A stretch of DNA of 64,000 nucleotides from Parasponia andersonii (lineage: Eukaryota; Streptophyta; Magnoliopsida; Rosales; Cannabaceae): the NCBI GenBank assembly GCA_002914805.1, contig JXTB01000202.1:36871-100870 (forward strand), read 5' to 3'. Position 1 is the stretch's first letter. Each line of letters begins with the position of its first letter. The notes below the pieces were generated by a model. That model did no database searches, had not been told where the DNA came from, and saw only the letters and a list, made by a program, of their open reading frames with translations. The position numbers and the translations under genes were made by a program. Below are positions 24,801-37,785 of this stretch, in pieces.

Positions 24801-25500
24801 TAACCGCTGAGTTAACAATTTTGTTAAATTAAGAAAAAAAATTTACTATTAACTTGAAGTTTACTTTAATATGTTCTACATTAAGCTATGCGTATCTTTT
24901 ATATTGGTTTAAATTGGATAACTGTATAATAATACCCGAATTACGGCTGTTTTGTAATTTTAATTATGTTCGTTGATTTGCGTAAATTTATGTTTTTATA
25001 TTTTAAATTTATACAAATTTATGTATTTTGTGCACAAATTAGATAATTTGTAGTAATTATTTTAAGTTATTTTTAACAAATATTTTGTGTTAATTAGTAT
25101 AAATAAAATATCATCAATTTATATTCTATATTTATTGAGAAATTTGTTCATCAATCAATCGTAAATTTACAGTAATTTGAAATGTAAATGCATAAATTTA
25201 GACAAATTAAAAGGTATAATTAAATTTATAAAAAACGTTAATAATTAGAGGTTTTTTTTAAATTAAAAAATTATAATCCTTTTTTCATTTAAAGGAAAAA
25301 AAAAATCAATTAAACAATGATTATTTGCACGTCGTTATCATTTTTAAGGTTTTTTGTTAACCCGATAATTAGTAGTCTACACTTTCCCACAGTCATTTGC
25401 TCTTTATATTAATTTTAATATGGATGTTTAAAAGGGTTTTTGAACACTTCTCTCTCTCCAATACTAAACGCTATCGTTTTGTTGGAATTCTCATGTTTGT
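21840..25500. other. 3' UTR of the CML13-like gene and intergenic DNA
   Basis: The first few hundred bases are likely 3' UTR. The following 2 kb is less AT-rich than other spacers but holds no frame with family features. Poly-A tracts at about 23,431-23,452 and 24,523-24,548 (the latter followed by (CAAA)n) may mark old retroposed ends, but no SINE body was recognised. From 24,840 to 25,300 the DNA is very AT-rich. Confidence 0.55.
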
Positions 25501-25521
25501 ATAAAAGCCTCCCCAGACAGC

Positions 25522-25529
25522 TAGGGTTT
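25522..25529 (-). promoter_or_regulatory. telo-box (AAACCCTA) upstream of the RPS13 gene
   Basis: The plus strand reads TAGGGTTT, the complement of the AAACCCTA telo-box, 92 bp before the RPS13 start codon. Telo-boxes near the transcription start are a known feature of plant ribosomal-protein and translation-factor promoters, so the position fits. Confidence 0.6.
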
Positions 25530-25620
25530 TGCAATCATCGTCGTCTCCGCGGACTGAGTAGCTCAAAACCAAATCCCTAAACGCACCTGCTAGACCGGCG
25601 ACTTCCATACCCAAACAACC

Positions 25621-26884
<1,264 letters not shown>

Positions 26885-27804
26885 AGGGTCCTCACTCAGA
26901 GAAGTATGGATACTAGTTGCTCAAGCAAGGACATTTGTTCTACCGAATCTATTTTGTGGAGTTTTAGATTTGTGTGGATCACTTTTAGTGGAGGTGTTCT
27001 TGTGTCAATTTATGAAATGAATACTGAGAACAATTTTTGAATTTTTCTGTAGCTTCTTTTCTTGAAAAATTAATGGACGTTACATTTTGCTTTGAATTAA
27101 TCTGCTATAACAAAGCTGTTCTTAATTTTTAGCTATGCATTCTTATGCCAAATCCTGCCTTCTGTGTCACCTTTTATTTTGTTTTCTTCAAAACTTGCGA
27201 ACCTGCAGTTGACCTTAGCAATGGATTGTATTGTATTCCCAGCGTAGTGGTTCCATATAAGTGCTACTGTGCTAGTCAGCTCTGATGTGCTATAGAAATG
27301 TCTCTTGCTATTATTGGACTGAAAAATAATGGGTTGCTTCCTCGAACCATTGGCCATTAAGAAAGGATATAATATATAAACGAGAGTGCTAGCAGCTGTA
27401 GAACCCATACAAGAGAGTGAGAAAGGAAGTGAGACAAGAGAGTGAGTAGGGTGCTGCCGAGTGCCAACTCTTCTGATTATTACAGAAACTTTTCCATGTC
27501 ATGAAGACGCAATCCTTGATCTGAAATGTAAATTGATTTTCTACAATACGTAATGGTTTAAAATGACGGATTCCATTTAAAGTTCCAACACATCCCCCAG
27601 GTGGTATAAATTGATGTGGAAAATTCTATGCATTTTGACTTTTTTGAGGCTGTATCTTCCTTGGAGTGCCAGTGAGAGTTCATTAGAGTGTGAATAAACT
27701 ATGAATGCCGAATGTGCCAAGAGACTTAAAAGGCGACGACAAAACTCAACATGGGAACAATGTTTGTATTACTTACACAAACGACATTCTCCGGAGGTTC
27801 CATT
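26885..27804. other. convergent spacer between RPS13 and the maspardin-like gene
   Basis: RPS13 (+) and the maspardin-like gene (-) converge here, so both 3' UTRs fall in this 0.9 kb. The minus-strand open frame at 27,133-27,408 has no recognisable domain and is not called. No repeat or RNA gene was recognised. Confidence 0.6.
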
Positions 27805-30800
27805 TTACAGAGCTTGTCTAAATTTCCAGCTATGGTTCAAAATAGTGTACAATGATCCCACATAAAGTGGCAGCAAATGAAGAGCAACTATCTCCCATGT
27901 GAGTTGCTGGAGGATTTGAGCAGGCACAGCATGTTGCGTATTCAATAATCCACAAGGTAAGAGAATGATCTTGCCTTCATTACCAAAGTTCCAGATTTTT
28001 GCATTTTGGAGGGGTTGGTCATCTAAACTATGAGATTCTGAAGTTTCGGGAAGTGGAGGAAACTGACTTTGTGTAGTAGGGTTTTCTGAGCTTCCATTGT
28101 CATCCTTCGGTGGATCATCGGGATCTTCTCTTTTGTCATTCTTCTTGCTAGGACTCCCACCATTACCTTCCTTGGGGACACTTCTGATCAAGTCTGGTCG
28201 AGCTTCGACACCAACCCGTCTTAAATGTAGCTATTACATTGCAGACACCAGGTGAGACACGTCTTCCACTCAAAATACCCAACAGACAAATGCAAAAGTA
28301 AAACACTCTAGCAGAAACCAGCATGAAATCTCTTTTTTGGATTAATAGCAAGCATGAAATCATTACCTGAAGATGTAGATTGACTTCATCTGGCCGAGAA
28401 AGAAATGGGAAATCTCCCCCACTCTTCAAGTACGCTCGCCTTGCTTCCGGATATCGTTCACTCAGTTGATCTTTGAGTTGTTGAGGAATTGCACAGTAGT
28501 CATTTGTCTTCAATTAGGGATCGTGTAGACACATCCAGGAGTTTACCAAATAAAAAAGGATAAATAAAGGAGGAGCTTTTGCATAAACTTTTCTACTTCA
28601 AGTACACTCTCTCATGGACAAAATATGCTTGCCTAACATTTCTTATATTGCAAAAATCATATCATGATAGGGTATTAAGCATTAAAAATGTCTTGTGCAG
28701 TGAAACAAAAGTGCTGATAGTGCAGTAGGTGATTGCCTTCAGCAATGATCAGAAATATGAGATTGTTAAGATAGTAACACGGTAGTCACTGAAACTCTCC
28801 ACAATTTTTCTTAGGAAAACAAACCATTGCATGTCATTCAACATTGCTAGAGAGGTGAATCTTCAAAGCTTTGTATAAGATTTGGAGTTTATGTTGCTCA
28901 ATGATCAACTTATATATATATTTAAGAATGCTGAGTTCTAGCAACGATGACTGATAGTAAAATAAGCAGAAGGAAAATAAAAAATCAGTGTAGGAATTTA
29001 ATGGAATATGTTTTGGCTTATAAAACTTGAGCAATTATAGTGATACCATATTAGAATGAACACTTGCTTTCTAGAGGTACAACTTTGAGGAATCATTTTA
29101 TAGATGCACAAATACATTAAAACAAGATCCAGAAAACATACATCCATTATCGTGATGAGTGAGTCTGACAGCAAAAGCGATCCAACAGAGGCAGCATCAA
29201 CTGTTAAAGTCAACCTAGATGCCAAATCTTCTCTTGAGAGTGTTTCAACCTGAATGATCATATATTAGAGTAAAATCTATTAATTTACTTGAATACTTTT
29301 AAGGTTCTTATTGAAGGGTATTTTTTTTTTTTTCAAAATTAAACAAAGAAATGGAAAATATTGAAGTGATAAGAGAAATATATACATTCCATCTCATCTT
29401 AGAAAAGAAATTTCACGATGAGATAAAAGACTGCAATTAGAAGGTCTTGGTGTGCTTTATGATAGCAAAGTACAAATACCAAAACCAAACTAGCAAAGGC
29501 CTCCTTGGCTCTACCTGAGAAACAACAAAGTCCACAGAATCAGCAATGAAAGGCTCATGAGGACCATCACGAATTCCTGTTAGGACATATCTCTTCAGCA
29601 AAAATGATGGAGTCCAACTAACTCTGCATTAGGCAATGCCAAAATCAGTAAAGTAAATCAGATGAGAGAAAACTCTTCGAAAGTGACAGAGAATTATCGA
29701 GCAAACAAAATCTAATGTCTCGCATGCATCTTATTAGAGGACCATAAACGTTAACATATTTATCATATTACAACAGTTAGCAAAGAAAATATATATACAG
29801 CTAGTTAAATTTTTGCACTTGGCTGCATCTTAGTGTCACAACTCAGGTGTACAAATATGGATTTAGTTAGAGAAACCAATATTCAAATAAATTAACTTTT
29901 AGCACTCTAGAATGCCTATTGAAAAAAAGAACACACAATATCCAAAAATACGGAAAGAATACTGATGCAACCATATTAAAAAAAAACAAAAACAAACCAT
30001 CAAGTGCGCAAAAGACCCTTAAACCCTTGCCAGATAAATGGAGTCACTGAGAAGCTTAATAGCAAACTCCAGGGCACTTGACCACTCTAGAAAAGAATTT
30101 ACCATCTAGTGGCTACTTTATACTCCTCATGTAGCTTATTCATTTAGACAATCTCCATCCTACACCTTAGTCATACGGAATAAAAACGTACATCGGAGCC
30201 CATGGCATTGCAGCAGAGAAACTGCGAGTGTCCAGAAACGAATTGGATAATATCAATGATCGAACCCGCCTGGGACGATGCTGAGCAAAAAGTTGAGCCA
30301 AGAAGCCTCCAAGGGAGGTACCATAAAGATGTATCTGTTGGAAAGAGAGGAATTAGAAAAGAAAGTTCCATGATCCATCAGGTAATTATTTTCACTATGA
30401 AAATCATAACTTAACGTTATATAGACAAGTTAATTGCATTCAACCATCCAGTAGTTCAAATGACACCAGCTAAGTGGTAAAAGGTGATAAATTGAGCCAA
30501 AGTTTTGCTGTTTAACCAGAATCAAATGGTGTCAAGTGTCAACCAAATTAGAAGGATTTTCATTTGATTCTCTGATCCTAGCCAAAAACCTACAGGGTAC
30601 TTTCCAATGCTAATACCACAAAATACCAAGCACTTACATGATGAACATCTATAGCATCCAAAAATTTTTCAAATGCTTGAATCCACTCTTGATGATTCCA
30701 GACTCGTGGAATATCAACTGAGATAATCCGGTAACCCTGCACATTTTGGGGTGGGGGAGAAGAGGTCAATATTTGTTCAATGTCAATTTATTCATGAAGT

Positions 30801-31977
30801 AAACTTTTTTCAGAAACAAAAATTGGAAACAAAAAGGTCAGAGTGACAGACAAGAAAATTCAGTGGCTATGCAGGTTCACAAGTTCACAAACAAACTGCC
30901 TATATGAATAAAATTCACCAACACAAAGTAAACGACTCGGAAATGAAGCATTTTTCGTAAAAAATAAATTTTATGCAATAAAATATTTCTAGGAGATCGT
31001 GTAGACTTGAAACCAGAATGTGAACTTTTTCCTCAGGAAACTAGATAATAGGCATTTATAGTGAAACATTAACCTGTATTAGCACTGCCTAAGTAAAAGA
31101 TATTAAAAAAATCACTATAGGATCAGATCTACTACCTTCATTGACAGTGACATGATCTGTTTGTAGTAGACATCAGCAGTTCCTGCTGTCCCCGGAAGGC
31201 AAATAAGCGGAGGAACTACTTTAGGACCAAAATCGTAATATCGCCACTGCTTTGTTCCAATCTGCAAGAAACAAAAAAATTCACAAGCAAGATATATCAT
31301 CAATCACACAGCCCAGGTGTCCGATCAACGATCAGCACTAATTCAGAAGTAACATAAGTTGAGCACATAACCAGAACAAGGAGACAGTAGAAAAAACACA
31401 AATCACTGCTCGTAAGCTTTGTAGCTGTAACAATGGCCCATTCAGTAAAAATGTGTACTAACAAGCAGAGTCTTAACAGAACTACAGAAACCCACTTTAC
31501 ATTTTACAAAATTGAGGTAATAAAAAAAAATAAAAAAATAAAAAGAGAGTACCCAACAATGCTGAACCAACTGCAATTCTATGCAAAAACATAATTCCAC
31601 AGTTGAATAACAAGCAAAAGTACAAAATAGTGGATGTGAAATTAAAAGACACCCAGATCACAACTCTGAAGCATAAAGCCGAAAAAATCATTAAATCAAC
31701 AACAAAATGCTTACACAATACAATCTTGTACAAATGAAGAGCCAGGATCAACTGCACGAAAATAAAAGTCCATATCCCAAACAAAACCAAATCTAACAAC
31801 AAACTGAACCGAAATAAGAAAAACCCAGAACCGAAATCACATAAAATTGCAGAAAATAATGAAAAGGGTGATTAAGATTGAGATAAGAAGAAAAGGAGGA
31901 GATACTGGGATCTTATGAAGAGGGACTTGAGACTTGAAGTAGATGTAGTCACCGGGCGCCGAGAAGACGCCTTTCAT
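27805..31977 (-). CDS. maspardin (SPG21/ACP33)-like alpha/beta hydrolase
   Basis: Eight exons on the minus strand: 31,977-31,906, 31,261-31,136, 30,736-30,638, 30,334-30,192, 29,623-29,515, 29,249-29,142, 28,507-28,367 and 28,230-27,805. Frame is kept at every junction, giving 407 aa. Landmarks are [20 protein letters not shown] (about 42-61), [18 protein letters not shown] (about 71-88), the nucleophile elbow G-T-S106-L-G and the [20 protein letters not shown] block. Human maspardin is a CD4-binding endosomal/trans-Golgi protein of the alpha/beta-hydrolase fold, mutated in Mast syndrome, and its enzymatic activity is unproven; the plant role is unknown. The last exon adds a hydrophilic, Pro/Ser/Asp-rich tail of about 75 residues, then a hydrophobic end that animal maspardins do not have in this form. 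The exon 7 acceptor (TGAAG) is weak but restores the conserved sequence. Arabidopsis has one close homologue, At4g12230 (from memory). Confidence 0.93.
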
Positions 31978-32440
31978 AGCTAATTACTAAGCTCAAAACA
32001 GACCCATATCTCCCATATCATTCAATTCGATCCATTGATTGATTGCTCGATCGATCAAATCGATTGCTCCGTCTCTCTCTCTCAAAATTTTTTTGTGTAA
32101 TTGTTTTGTTTTGTTGGTCGTCGTTGTTATTTTGTTATTATTTATTGAATAATATTTATTTTGATTCGTGGGGATTGACGAGAAGATGAGCGAGCTACAC
32201 CACGTGGCTGGGCCCACTTCTCCAGTCAATGACGGACTTACCCCTCCAACTGCTCGTCAGCGTTAATTTGGGCGCACCAATGTGTCATGTACCATATCGG
32301 CGCATTTTAGCTTTATTTCCCTTTTTTTTAAGTTTTTGTTTTTATATTTACTTCTCTCTCTCTCTCTCTCTCTCATCTTTTTTCGAGTTGAAAGCCTAAA
32401 CAAACATTCGCACTGATTAAGAACATCTCCAACCCATTGT
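31978..32440. promoter_or_regulatory. 5' leader and promoter region of the maspardin-like gene
   Basis: This covers the 460 bases upstream of the minus-strand start codon. It includes repeated TCGATC/GATTG words at 32,028-32,072, a (TC)n run at 32,071-32,082 and another at 32,353-32,374, and the words ACCACGTGGCTGGGCCCAC at about 32,198-32,216, with a CACGTG G-box next to a GGGCCC site II-like element. These are likely promoter elements, judged by position. Confidence 0.45.
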
Positions 32441-32443
32441 ATA

Positions 32444-32545
32444 TTTCCGAAGTTGACTCTAACTCATTACATTATTACACTAAGGCCCATTTGGAACATT
32501 TTTTATTTCAGAAGTTGACTCTAACTTATTCACTAAGGCCCGTTT
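32444..32545. repeat. imperfect direct duplication containing a MITE terminus
   Basis: The phrase AAGTTGACTCTAACTCATTA followed by CACTAAGGCCCATTTGGAA (about 32,450-32,500) recurs as AAGTTGACTCTAACTTATT followed by CACTAAGGCCCGTTTGGAA (about 32,512-32,550). The second copy runs into the Tourist-like element at 32,537. The first looks like a duplicated target plus about 13 bp of transposon end. Confidence 0.6.
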
Positions 32546-32809
32546 GGAATTAAGATTTTGGAGGGAAAGAAATCAAAAGAAAAAAGTCATGAAAAAAATA
32601 GAAAATATTTTTTCTAAAAATTTATAGTTTTTTTTTTTAAACTAATATGTCATAGTTTTATATACTAAAAATTGACATAAATTCAAGCTCTTGTTTTTCT
32701 TGAAAAAAATTTCTATAGTTTTTTTGTTTCAATTCAAACAAGAAGAAAAAATATATTCTTTATGAATTTTTTTTCGTTCCCTCCAAAAATCCAAGTTCCA
32801 AATGGAGTC
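32537..32809. mobile_element. Tourist/PIF-Harbinger-like MITE with TAA target duplication
   Basis: A 273-bp element begins GGCCCGTTTGGAATTAAGAT and ends with the imperfect inverse, TTCCAAATGGAGTC. A further inverted match lies inside: TTTTGGAGGGAAAGAA against TTCGTTCCCTCCAAAA. It is flanked on both sides by TAA (32,534-32,536 and 32,810-32,812), the 3-bp target duplication typical of PIF/Harbinger elements. The interior is A/T-rich with long T and A runs and no coding capacity, so it would be non-autonomous. Confidence 0.7.
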
Positions 32810-33239
32810 TAAAAGTTACACAATAAAGAATATTCTTTTTTTATTCTTTATCTTTTTATTTCTTAACCATTAGTTTTTTTCACAAGCTGCTACACCTATG
32901 AATTAACTAACACATTACTGCAAATTATTGGAAAAAAATTATTCTAGTAAGATTTGTGTTATTTACTTAATTTTAGTACAAATAATCAAATTAGATTAAA
33001 TAAAAAATAAATTAAATGATTATATAAGAAAATTTAATACAAAAGTATACGTAAGGGTTAAATTTGTAGAAAGTTATAAAGGTGAAGTTATAATGGAAAT
33101 AAAAAAAAAATGAATAGTGTTGGTTTGTTGAATAGTGTTATACTAAAACTACACAACTTGGCATATGATTTAGTACTAGATTGGAGATAGATTTTGAAAC
33201 TAAATTGGAGTAAGATTTCGATTGGATTTAGTTCTTAAC

Positions 33240-33684
33240 CCCTTTGTTTGGCATATGAGACTAGAATCGGGATTGAGATTATTTATCTCATACCCATGTT
33301 TTATGTCAAATTGGAATTGAGATATATAATCAATAACCTCAAAATAGTTTCATGTGAGTAGGATAATATAATTTATCTCATTCAAAAGTTTGAGATTATT
33401 AATCTCACACTCAAAAGTGATAGAATCCACATTTATTTCAAAATTTTAAACTAGTGGTCTCACATTATAAATACTTTTTATATTTTTAATATTTAAATTA
33501 ATATAAAATAAATCTATTACACATTCCAATAAAATTATGTCTCACATTATAATAATAATCATAATTTAATCTAATACTACACCAAACATGAAACTAGTAT
33601 TAAGTTTATCCAATCCAATCTATTATAATCCAATTCAATGCTATAATTTAATCCTAATCTTATATACCAAAGAAGGCCATAAAT
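33240..33684. mobile_element. probable second MITE-like element (CCTTTGTTTGG ends)
   Basis: The start, CCCCTTTGTTTGGCATATGA and GACTAGAATCGGGATTGAGA, is mirrored at the end by TAATCCTAATCTTATATACC and AAAGAAGGCC. Read inversely, the end gives GGCCTTCTTTGGTATATAAG and then ATTAGGATTAAA. Arms match over about 35 bp with several mismatches. The interior is AT-rich with repeated TTTATCTCAT and TCTCACATTATA words. Superfamily and target duplication are uncertain; TTAA is possible. Confidence 0.45.
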
Positions 33685-35077
33685 ATAAATATATCTATAT
33701 ATACAAACACCTTATTATTATTATTTTTTGGTTAATGATACAAAAACCTTATTTAGTAAATGTTTACTGGGGACTTAATAGATCTATCGGGAAAAGATTA
33801 GGCACCTTAGTACTATTATCCCAATAAAATTTGTGTGATGTTATAAATGCCAATTGATATTTAACTCATTTCTATGGTGTGAACTGTGAACATTCATCCC
33901 ATAACCCCCATTGGTTACGTAACCACTATATTAAGAAGGGGTTATGTAACCATTATATTAAGACTATTAATTATTTATAATTAATATTTATGTAGTATTG
34001 ATTTCTCTTTCACTAAAACAAAATCAAAACTTTCTGTTTTATGCTTTTAAGTTCTTTTTAATTCTTCAACCTAACATTCAGCTGTTTCAATTTGATACAT
34101 AAATAATAATAATAAAATATTTTAGAGATTCTTAGCAAAATACACTTTTTTTTCAATTATTCTTGTAAAATACACTATTTTTATAGCCCTTTTTTGTGAA
34201 TATCCTACTATAAATTTTAAGTTTATTATGAAGATAAAAATGCTCTTTGCAATTATCACATTAGGTGCCTAAATCTGGTTAAACGGGGGTTGAGTTGCTA
34301 GAGATTTTGTTTAATTGTCGACATGTCTAGCTACTTGACATTTCGATATTATGTCTAACACTCGACACTCAATTTTTTAAAAAAATATATATTTACTTAA
34401 TTATTTTCAAATAAGGTATATTTTCTACAACTCACTTTGAAAAATGCCATATTTAACATATTTTTCATTATTTTAGAGAAAATTCATTAATAAATTGAAA
34501 ATCAAGAAAACCATAGTTGTACCCTAGCTATCGAGTTTAAGCAATGTTGGATAGATGGAAAAATAGAAAGTACAAGGAAAAAGTTGAGAGGAAAAAATGT
34601 GCTCTTTGTAGAAAAGAAAATGAGATGAAAATGTAAAGGGAAGGGGAGGAAATTGAAGTGTAATCCTACCAAATTGTAAATTATTTAAGGTGGAAGAAAA
34701 ATGGATAGAGAATGAAAATATGAAAAAAGAAAACCTTCTTAAAAATACTTGCTCTCTCTCTCTTTCCTTTACAAAGCTCTCTCACTCTAATAGCCTTCCT
34801 AGCTCTGTTTTCTCTCCTCCTCTTCTAACAGGTGCCTCTTCTATCGAGTAAGGGAATCTTTCCTCTCCCAGATATGGGCTTTTTTTCACTATCTTTTTTA
34901 TTTTATTTTTATTTCTAAATAAACTTTATATTTGTGAATATAGTTGTCTACTTATATCTAGGTCTATGATACTGTTAACATATTCGAGACTAAATCTAGA
35001 TAGATAAATTTAGGATGTTTTAGGTTGTTTTTAGTTTTTTTTGTTTCTCTTTTTCTAGTTTGGTTATCCTTCAAATC
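33685..35077. other. AT-rich intergenic DNA, nothing recognised
   Basis: No frame with family features is present. Local features are a short imperfect duplication (GGTTACGTAACCACTATATTAAGA and GGTTATGTAACCATTATATTAAGA, overlapping words at 33,913-33,962) and a (TC)n run at 34,751-34,762. Confidence 0.5.
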
Positions 35078-35351
35078 TATATATATATATAGGTTGCCAA
35101 TCCAATAGGTATTTTTTTTCTTTACCTATGGGTAGGTATTTTTTTTTTAGCCGTTGGATCACCATCTAATAGTGATCCAATGGCTATAATGAAGTGCATG
35201 AAAAGACGTGCATCATTAATGTTCTTTCTCTCTCTTATTTTTTACAATTAAAAAATGTGCATGCTAAATTTTCATTGGCCAAATTGATACCTATACATAG
35301 GTAAAAAAAAAAAAATACCTACTGGATTGGTGCCCATATATATATATATAT
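35078..35351 (+). mobile_element. (TA)n-bounded MITE, copy 1 (Micron-like), best preserved
   Basis: The element body is 35,092-35,335 (244 bp). It begins GGTTGCCAATCCAATAGGTA then T-rich, and ends A-rich then TACCTACTGGATTGGTGCCC. The ends are inverted repeats with about four differences in 25. On the left it is joined to (TA)n at 35,078-35,091 and on the right to (TA)n at 35,336-35,351. Inside, AGCCGTTGGATCACC and AGTGATCCAATGGCT form a second inverted repeat. There is no coding capacity. Elements that sit inside TA microsatellites are known in rice as Micron; this plant's family is unnamed here. Confidence 0.75.
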
Positions 35352-36612
35352 TAAGATTTAGAGAGGCTTATTTTTTATGTGTGTTTTGCTGGCATTTTTT
35401 TAGTTTTGAGAGCCAGATTTTGAAGATTTCACCATGTCAAAGATCTTTCTTAGGAGTTACTGAGGTTGGTGATTTGCAGCGCAAAAATTCGTCACTTGGA
35501 AGGAACTACTGTGGCATTTACTGATGGATAGCTGGAAGAGGGGACTGTTGTGACGTTTGTTAATGGACACCTTAATGGACTTTTTTGTTAGCGAGAGGTG
35601 GTATGTACAATTATATTTCTTATAATAAGAATATAATAACCCACACTCTTGTTGGAGTTAGGGTGAATTTGGATTTTTTTTAGGGATGTTTCTACTTTTA
35701 TAGTACAAACTATATTATTCTTGTAGCCAATTTGACTAGTTATTAATTTTATTCACTTGATGGGCCTTCTAAAAAGGAAAAAAAAAAAAAGAAAAAGTTA
35801 GTAATTTATCCTTAGTCTTAAAATAAAATAACATACTTCAAGTAAATACTTATATTGTAAAGGATTAGTTATATTTTTGTACTTTGCATTTTGCATTTTG
35901 CCTTATTGTTCTATTTATACTATTGGTTTTAATTACTATCAACGTTAATTCCACATTTTAAAAATGTATGAAATTTTTACATTATATGAGTCAAATATCT
36001 ATTTAGACCACTATATTGACTAAAATACTCGCATGAAATTTAATATATATTTAAAATCAATATATTTTTTAAAAATATTAATTAATAATTAACATAACAA
36101 ATATTAAAAAGTTCTAAAAAATGAACTCCAAAAAAGAAAAGATATTTATTAAAAAAAAAAGAAAAGAAAAGATATTTTTTTCCCTTCTTAAAACTTTTTT
36201 TTATTTTGGTCATTAGTTTTAATTTCTAAATATATAATTTTAAATCTAAGGATAATATTGTAATTTTACAGGTCAACGTTAGTGGTTGCTTAGAAAGGGT
36301 ATGAATTTATAGGAAGTTTTTTTTTTTTTTTGTGAATTTATGGAAAGTTTAAAATGTGAAGATAAGGCAAAAATCGTACAATCAGTCAAAATACAGGCAC
36401 AAAAATGTAATTAAATTCACAAAATACGCGTGCCTATCGAACATACGCTAAAGACTGCTACTGTTTCCTGTTGCGGGCATAGGCAGGGCAATAGAAGACG
36501 CAAGAGGCTTCGGCGCTCACCGGTTTGACTGTTTAAGCATTTTCATCATCTTATTCATTCTCACTATTATCTCGATTTTGGTTCACAGTTCATCGAAACT
36601 CATAAGAGACTT
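35352..36612. other. intergenic DNA upstream of the NYN/C2H2 gene
   Basis: AT-rich with A/T runs (35,778-35,793; 36,150-36,165; 36,318-36,331). From about 36,420 base composition rises (ATACGCGTGCC, GTTGCGGGCATAGGCAGGGC), probably the promoter and leader of the following gene. No TATA box or other gene was identified. Confidence 0.5.
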
Positions 36613-37785
36613 ATGAAAATGGCACTATTTTCCAAACTGGGCACCGTTCTCCGCACTGTCCAACTCAAAAGGTTAGAGACCTTAAGAAACCCGTTTGCTC
36701 CCACAATTAGATATTTTCATCCCGAATCCAATCTGGGTTTTGGTTCTACAGTCCCCTCATCGAGTCCAGAACCGAGAATTCACCAAAAGAACGTCGCAAT
36801 TTTCTGGGATTTGGATAACAAGCCCCCAAACCCATTTGCCCCATACGAAGCAGCACTTAAGCTCAAGAAGACCGCTTCTTCTTTCGGCTTCGTTCGCCAC
36901 ATGGTAGCCTACGCCAATCGCCACGCCTTTAGCTACGTCCCGGCGGCCATTAGAGAGCAAAGGAGAGAGAGAAACAAGCTGACCCAGGCGGAGAACAAGG
37001 GTTCAGTTACACCCCCTGGGCCGTACCTCTGCCGGGTTTGCGGTAGAAATTTCTATTACTATGAAAAGCTCCTCAATCATTTCAAGCAAATCCACGAGAG
37101 GGAATACACGAAGAGATTGAATCAGATCGAGTCCGCTAGAGGGAGCCAGAGAGTGAAACTGGTGGCCAAGTATTCGATGAAAATGGAAAAGTACAAGAAT
37201 GCCGCGAGAGAGATTCTGACCCCGAAAGCGGGCTATGGCTTAGCGGATGAGCTAAAGCGAGCCGGGTTTTTGGTTCGGAGAGTGTCTGATAAGCCTCAAG
37301 CGGCAGACGTTGAGATGAAGAATCATATAGTGGAGATGATGGATAGGAGGAGAGCTGAGTGTTTGGTGCTTGTTTCGGATGATTCGGATTTTGCTAGTGT
37401 TGTTCAGGAGGCAAAGATGAGGTGCCTCAAGACTGTTGTGGTGGGGAATATCAACGATGGTGTCCTGAAAAGGATAGCGGATAGTGGATTTTCATGGAAG
37501 GAGATTATGATGGGGAAGGCTCAGAAAGAGGCTGTGTCTGTTCTAGGAAAGTGGAAAGACCGAGATGTTTTGAGGAGACTGGAGTGGACATACAAGCCAG
37601 AAGAAGAGGAGAAAAGTGAGTATGGTTTGGGTGACGAGAGTGAGGATGAGGATGTTGAAAGCAATTTCGAAGGAGAAGATGATGGTAGTATGCAGAAAGA
37701 TAAGAGACGTTCTTGGTGGGAGATGGAGTCTGATGCTGATTCAATGACATCACATTCGTGTAAAAGAATGTTGGGGAGTGGATGA
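36613..37785 (+). CDS. NYN-domain (PIN-like) protein with an embedded C2H2 zinc finger
   Basis: One intronless frame, 390 aa. Residues 1-37 are basic and poor in acids (MKMALFSKLGTVLRTVQLKR...), fitting a mitochondrial or plastid transit peptide; the ATG two codons on could also be used. The NYN fold begins with VAIFWDLDNKPPNPF (61-75; acidic D66, D68) and ends with ECLVLVSDDSDFASVVQEA (249-267; D256, D257, D259), the usual acidic strands of this nuclease superfamily, then TVVVGN. A classical C2H2 finger (C140, C143, H156, H161) is inserted between these halves. About 330-365 is strongly acidic. NYN domains occur in RNA nucleases such as the catalytic part of PRORP; an RNA-processing role here is inference. 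Arabidopsis At4g12240 is the likely counterpart (from memory). Confidence 0.88.
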   Translation: MKMALFSKLGTVLRTVQLKRLETLRNPFAPTIRYFHPESNLGFGSTVPSSSPEPRIHQKNVAIFWDLDNKPPNPFAPYEAALKLKKTASSFGFVRHMVAYANRHAFSYVPAAIREQRRERNKLTQAENKGSVTPPGPYLCRVCGRNFYYYEKLLNHFKQIHEREYTKRLNQIESARGSQRVKLVAKYSMKMEKYKNAAREILTPKAGYGLADELKRAGFLVRRVSDKPQAADVEMKNHIVEMMDRRRAECLVLVSDDSDFASVVQEAKMRCLKTVVVGNINDGVLKRIADSGFSWKEIMMGKAQKEAVSVLGKWKDRDVLRRLEWTYKPEEEEKSEYGLGDESEDEDVESNFEGEDDGSMQKDKRRSWWEMESDADSMTSHSCKRMLGSG

